A DNA stretch of 8,904 bases from the NCBI GenBank assembly GCA_913044255.1, contig CAJWOI010000094.1, forward strand, positions 1 through 8,904, read 5' to 3'. This stretch comes from an uncultured Alphaproteobacteria bacterium. Lineage in GTDB: Bacteria; Pseudomonadota; Alphaproteobacteria; UBA7887. Shown piece by piece: positions 5,904 to 8,904 of this stretch. A program made the position numbers and the translations under genes. Below the pieces are notes generated by a model, which worked only from the letters and a program-made list of their open reading frames with translations, had not been told where the DNA came from and did not search any database. Positions within the stretch are counted from its first letter, which is position 1. Each line of letters opens with the position of its first letter.

Positions 5904-8090
5904 TCAAAAGTCTCTTTTATAGACGATTTTTCCATCAACCATTGTCATTAACGCTTTGGTGTTACGAATTTCGTCGGGATCTATGTCGAGAATATCCTGG
6001 GATAGAATTGTCATATCGGCCAATTTCCCCGGTTCAATAGAACCTCTCTCTTCTTCAACCCCAAGTATGTAAGCATTGTTGATAGTGTAAAGTTCCAGCG
6101 CTTCTTCTGGCGTAATAGCCTGACTTGGACCCAAGGCATAGCCAAGGAGGGTTTGCCGCGTTGTCATCCACCACATGGAAAGAAACGGATCCACGGGTAC
6201 GACGGGCCCATCGGACCCGCCACCAACCAGCAGACCACTATCAATCAGCTTTCTTATTGGAATTGCCTGTTCGGCCCGTTTCTCTCCCCACCAACGCTTT
6301 TGGTTATGACCAAGGAGGACGGGGTGATCCTGGACGGTTACCATAGTTCCGAGATCATGCATCGCTTTTATAGCCTCCTCCGAAGGCAGGAAGGCATGCA
6401 TAAGACACCAGTGGAGCCCATCAATGGGTACTTCATCATTAACCTTTTCATAAGACCGAATGATCACGTCGATTGTTTCGTCACCAACGCCGTGGACTTG
6501 AGCCTGGAGACCTGCTTCTGCAACTAGCCTGAGACATTCTACAAACTCCTCCTCGCCTCCGGGCGGCATAATAAGCAGACCATGATAATCGGGACGAGGC
6601 TGTTCGCCTGGTACAATCTGATATGGCTCACGCAGTCTGGCGCCCTCTACACCACCATCAGCCATGAACTTGATGCCTGGAAAACGAAGCATGGAATCAC
6701 TTTGTTGCTTCTTCATCAAGGCTATACCCTTCCGGGTTTCCTCCTTGCTGTCGGCCTTGAAAAGAAGGTCAGTGCGAACGGTAATTTTTTCAGCATCCCT
6801 CAAACGACAATATGATGCGAGTGTTGTTTCGTCGATAACCGGATCAACGACACCAACTATTCCGTAGCTGTTGAGTTCAGCCATTGCCTGTGCAAGCAAG
6901 TTGTCCATTTCTTCTGGCGGCGGCATAGCCGGTGCAACACGGCGGGCAAAATAAGCCGCCGTTTCCAGTAGCACACCTGTTGCCTCACCAGAGTCTTTAT
7001 CTCGCACGATTACTCCGCCTCGGGGGTCAGGCGTATCCTTGGTAATACCAGCTCGCTCAAGCCCTTTAGAATTAACGGCGACCACGTGGCCACCACGCGG
7101 AATAATGACGGGGTGATCCGGCGATACTTCATCCAGTTCCCATCGGGTCGGCAAACGCCCTTCAGCAAGCAGGCTTTCATGCCAGCCAGAGGAACCCTGT
7201 ACCCATTCATTTTTTGGAGTTGAAGAAACACGTTCGGAAATCAGCTTCACAACATCGGCAATGGAACGGGCTCCCAATAGATCAACCGAACGAACATTAA
7301 ATGCGTGAAATATCTGATGGATGTGGGAGTCAATTAGCCCAGGAATTGCAGCACGGCCCTTTAGATCAATGATCTGGGTATCGGGCCCCGCGTAAACATT
7401 TACACTTTCATCGCTGCCAACGGCGAGGAACCGGCCGTCGCGCACGGCTACAGCTTCAACAGTCTCCGCAGCACTATTAAGTGTATGAATATGACCGTTT
7501 CGAATTATGAACTCGGCAAATCCGTCGCCTATGACCCTAGGCGCAGCAGTTCCGCGTTGTATCGCCTTCCATTGATACGGACGTATTGGTTGCTGGGTAC
7601 GGCGGGCAACTTCTGCACGCCAGGTGCGATTTCTATGTGCAACACCTTGGGCGGGTGCAAGAGCACGTAGAGTTGCCGCAGCCAAGTGAACCCCCTCTTT
7701 ATAATCCAGATTCAATTGACCAGTAATTATCACGGGTTCATTCACGGGCATATCGCTGGCTTCTTGGGGCTTGAGCAAAACAATGCGGATTTCCGCACCA
7801 ATTTTATGAACATTCCCACATAACATGCAGGGCAAGCTGGAGCCCTGCGTAAGAAGAAATGTAGAGGAACAGTTTTTAAGAGAAGGAGCCAGGTATCCTG
7901 ACAATGCGACAGTTCTACCTTGCAACTGACGACCCAACTCAGTCGCAGCGCCAGACCGTAGTACCAATTCTGAAATGCTCACGTAGTCAGCACGATGCTC
8001 CCACGCGACCGCATTCTGAGAGTTCTTTTCGCTATCTAAATTATAAGGGCAACGTTCCAGATAGGACAAAACGCTTGAATCAGGCTGCAT
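5904..8090 (-). CDS. Amidohydrolase family 3 (YtcJ-like) metal-dependent hydrolase with an extra N-terminal domain
   Basis: From the ATG at 8090 the protein is 728 residues. Residues ~190-728 form an Amidohydro_3-type TIM barrel: the small composite-domain strand IIRNGHIHTLN; PGLIDSHIH with the metal-site His-x-His (256/258); PRGGHVVAVNSKGL; GIKFMADGG with the bridging Lys (~474); HGVGD (His ~533); LMHAF (His ~565); and GGGSDGP with the catalytic Asp (~627). Relatives hydrolyse amide, carbamate or formyl bonds with one or two divalent metals. Typical members are about 530-580 residues. The extra ~150 N-terminal residues contain GRTVALSGYLAPSL, FLLTQ, PCMLCG (Cys88/Cys91) and PVIITGQLNL, resembling the OB-like DUF3299 type of domain; this is a resemblance by eye. 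No signal peptide is seen, so it is cytoplasmic. The frame extends to a TTG at 8159, but AGGAG seven bases before 8090 fixes the start. It is the first gene of the operon. Confidence 0.88.
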   Translation of the reverse strand: MQPDSSVLSYLERCPYNLDSEKNSQNAVAWEHRADYVSISELVLRSGAATELGRQLQGRTVALSGYLAPSLKNCSSTFLLTQGSSLPCMLCGNVHKIGAEIRIVLLKPQEASDMPVNEPVIITGQLNLDYKEGVHLAAATLRALAPAQGVAHRNRTWRAEVARRTQQPIRPYQWKAIQRGTAAPRVIGDGFAEFIIRNGHIHTLNSAAETVEAVAVRDGRFLAVGSDESVNVYAGPDTQIIDLKGRAAIPGLIDSHIHQIFHAFNVRSVDLLGARSIADVVKLISERVSSTPKNEWVQGSSGWHESLLAEGRLPTRWELDEVSPDHPVIIPRGGHVVAVNSKGLERAGITKDTPDPRGGVIVRDKDSGEATGVLLETAAYFARRVAPAMPPPEEMDNLLAQAMAELNSYGIVGVVDPVIDETTLASYCRLRDAEKITVRTDLLFKADSKEETRKGIALMKKQQSDSMLRFPGIKFMADGGVEGARLREPYQIVPGEQPRPDYHGLLIMPPGGEEEFVECLRLVAEAGLQAQVHGVGDETIDVIIRSYEKVNDEVPIDGLHWCLMHAFLPSEEAIKAMHDLGTMVTVQDHPVLLGHNQKRWWGEKRAEQAIPIRKLIDSGLLVGGGSDGPVVPVDPFLSMWWMTTRQTLLGYALGPSQAITPEEALELYTINNAYILGVEEERGSIEPGKLADMTILSQDILDIDPDEIRNTKALMTMVDGKIVYKRDF

Positions 8091-8097
8091 CTTCCTG

Positions 8098-8102
8098 CTC
8101 CT
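8098..8102 (-). promoter_or_regulatory. Ribosome binding site that decides the amidohydrolase start
   Basis: AGGAG on the minus strand, 7 bases before the ATG at 8090. The upstream TTG at 8159 has no comparable site, so the shorter protein is preferred. Confidence 0.7.
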
Positions 8103-8118
8103 CTGGTAAAGGTTGGCG

Positions 8119-8134
8119 CCGCTGCAACCAGCGG
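8119..8134 (-). promoter_or_regulatory. GC-rich hairpin in the leader of the operon
   Basis: CCGCTG and CAGCGG pair perfectly over six bases around a four-base loop. On the minus strand the hairpin lies 28 bases before the amidohydrolase ATG and follows a T-run (8142-8148). No T-run follows the stem in either direction, so it is not a standard terminator. It could affect leader stability or bind a regulator; chance is also possible. No convincing -35/-10 pair was found in 8091-8300, though the operon promoter must lie in or beyond this region. Confidence 0.25.
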
Positions 8135-8184
8135 AAATTTCGAAAAAAAGGTGGCACAACTGAGCATACTAAACAAACAATAAT

Positions 8185-8466
8185 ATGGCAGGAGAGTTTG
8201 ATCGACCTTATGATTTTGTACCAAAAGACAACGAATTTAAAGGAGTCACCGGGTTCAAAGTATGCCGAGTTTCCTGGCCGTTTCAGTGGCCATAAGTTTG
8301 GGCCCGCAGCGATTGGAACTCCTGGCATTTGGATAAAGGTATCCAAATTTACCGAATGTGGTTTCAGTATCTTAAACTTGCACTTGAGTTAGAGAGTTTA
8401 GGTGTGAATGAGATAGTCACCAAACAAGGGTTCTGGGATCCCTACGCAACCTGTAAAAACCTCTGA
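8185..8466 (+). pseudogene. Unrecognised Trp-rich coding-like frame with one in-frame TAA
   Basis: From the ATG at 8185 the plus strand reads MAGEFDRPYDFVPKDNEFKG onward for 36 codons to a TAA (8293-8295). The same frame then continues for 56 codons without interruption to a TGA (8464-8466), including WARSDWNSWHLDKGIQIYRM and WFQYLKLALELESLGVNEIV. The second half has the heptad-like Leu/Ala spacing of a real amphipathic helix, and the aromatic-rich style is similar on both sides of the stop: seven Trp in 92 codons. This suggests one gene broken by a nonsense change, or a recoded stop; two unrelated short frames are also possible. There is no good Shine-Dalgarno before 8185. I do not recognise the family. 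It is divergent from the operon, separated by about 94 bases. Confidence 0.35.
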
Positions 8467-8761
8467 ACTGCACCACGATTATCCTAGACCAGATGTTCTC
8501 CAGAATGGATATAATGCAATAGTCCTTACCTTGAAGGGATGGAGTAACAAGGAGATTTGTGAACCCACCAACGACAACATCTATCTTCGTGCAACAGATA
8601 CAAGAAGTGGTGGAAGTCGGTTAACAGTTCCCATTGATAAAAAAACAGGGAAGAAGAAATACCCTGTCACAGTAAAAAAACAACGAGATTATGGAATACA
8701 TTATCTCGTTAGTGCAATGAATGGTAAATTTGGTGACTTACCACCAAAAGGGATTAAATGA
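8417..8761 (+). CDS. Hypothetical protein, start unclear
   Basis: This plus-strand frame is open for 114 codons from 8417 (after a TAG at 8414) to a TGA at 8759-8761. The reading looks coding-like throughout, with HHDYPRPDVLQNGYNAIVLT, then SNKEICEPTNDNIYLRATDT and a Lys-rich stretch (VPIDKKTGKKKYPVTVKKQR) before a DLPPKGIK end. It has no ATG or GTG before the TTG at 8531; starting there gives 76 residues but discards sequence that looks equally protein-like and lacks a Shine-Dalgarno. It overlaps the preceding frame's tail by about 50 bases in the +1 register, so it may be the frameshifted continuation of that gene. There are no membrane segments, signal peptide or known catalytic motifs. 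The basic, soluble composition would allow nucleic-acid binding, but that is not evidence for it. Family not recognised. Confidence 0.45.
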   Translation, partial: SPNKGSGIPTQPVKTSELHHDYPRPDVLQNGYNAIVLTLKGWSNKEICEPTNDNIYLRATDTRSGGSRLTVPIDKKTGKKKYPVTVKKQRDYGIHYLVSAMNGKFGDLPPKGIK

Positions 8762-8799
8762 CCAACTATACCCTTGATGTGAGAACGCCGGAGCAATAA
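8758..8799 (+). other. Short frame coupled by an ATGA overlap
   Basis: An ATG (8758-8760) overlaps the preceding TGA as ATGA, the usual arrangement for translational coupling. It reads MTNYTLDVRTPEQ and stops at TAA (8797-8799); the same frame is then open to the end of the window. It may be a tiny peptide, the start of a broken gene, or chance. No Shine-Dalgarno stands out. Confidence 0.2.
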
Positions 8800-8864
8800 T
8801 CCACCACTGAGAAGCGGCCAGATAGTGTGGTTGCAGGCCGGAGTAAAACTCCGCCAGTGGTAAG
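8787..8864 (+). repeat. Two degenerate 28-base repeats, 50 bases apart, the second forming a hairpin
   Basis: Bases 8787-8814 and 8837-8864 agree at 21 of 28 positions by direct comparison, both beginning GCCGGAG and ending AAG. In the second copy CGGAG (8839-8843) pairs with CTCCG (8849-8853) around TAAAA. A partial third unit may begin near 8884, preceded like the second by TTGCAG, where the window ends. This could be a structured RNA, a mobile-element end or a decayed tandem repeat. The rest of 8762-8904 holds nothing else I can name. Confidence 0.3.
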
Positions 8865-8904
8865 CTTTCTGCTTTTGCAGAGGGCGGGGATGAAGCAATT
8901 GGAA

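Noticed and set aside
8091..8159. N-terminal extension of the amidohydrolase to the TTG at 8159
   Set aside because: No Shine-Dalgarno before the TTG, while the ATG at 8090 has AGGAG at 7-base spacing; the extra 23 residues show no domain or signal peptide.
8193..8203. AGAGTTTGATC, identical to the conserved start of bacterial 16S rRNA
   Set aside because: The following bases (GACCTTATG) do not continue as 16S sequence and no other rRNA segment follows; an 11-base coincidence.
7904..8392. Long plus-strand open frame of 162 codons over the amidohydrolase start
   Set aside because: Most of it is antisense to the amidohydrolase N-terminus, it has low-complexity basic composition and no domain motifs, and the better coding-like frame in 8185-8413 is a different one.
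8758..8904. Possible TnpB-like C-terminal tail or omega-RNA at the right edge
   Set aside because: No RuvC or zinc-finger motifs occur upstream in any frame, so the resemblance of the tail is too weak to call.
1..8904. CRISPR array, tRNA or rRNA genes, complete insertion sequence
   Set aside because: No regular direct repeats with spacers, no tRNA T-loop (GGTTCRANNC-type) cloverleaf context and no transposase motifs were seen on either strand by eye.

Overview
The window looks bacterial. Gene spacing is tight, Shine-Dalgarno sites are clear, and the centre is a six-gene minus-strand operon typical of Proteobacteria. A MORN-repeat fragment of the CPG...W..C.GT..F type and the moderate GC content would fit a marine alphaproteobacterial genome or metagenome contig. 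That placement is a guess, because no rRNA or phylogenetic marker is present.

Left edge (1-953). A minus-strand MORN-repeat fragment (about 60-308) abuts a plus-strand urease accessory gene, ureG (recognisable from about 306 to 824). The ureG gene lacks its first ~40 residues, including the P-loop. The two genes meet head to head inside a few bases, so this is a breakpoint (rearrangement or assembly chimera), not a normal gene start. A ~130-base convergent spacer follows.

Centre (954-8090, all minus strand). In transcription order: a large Amidohydro_3-type hydrolase with an unusual extra N-terminal domain (8090-5904); the ATPase (5847-5074), periplasmic binding protein (5056-4073) and two paralogous permeases (4053-3271, 3284-2493) of an importer in the nitrate/sulfonate/taurine (SsuABC/TauABC-like) class; and a type-B carboxylesterase (2444-954). 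Gaps are 17-56 bases or short overlaps, so they are probably co-transcribed. The simplest reading is a scavenging pathway: the binding protein and heterodimeric permease import a small organic compound, and two cytoplasmic hydrolases cleave its amide/carbamate-like and ester bonds. The substrate cannot be read from the sequence. The neighbouring ureG hints at nitrogen use, but it is on the other strand and next to a breakpoint.

Right edge (8091-8904). After a divergent spacer with a small hairpin, the plus strand holds unrecognised, AT-richer coding-like sequence: a Trp-rich frame interrupted by one in-frame TAA, an overlapping open frame of 114 codons without an ATG, and a short ATGA-coupled frame again ended by TAA near a degenerate ~50-base repeat. 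This may be decayed or phage/mobile DNA, and is the least explained part of the window.
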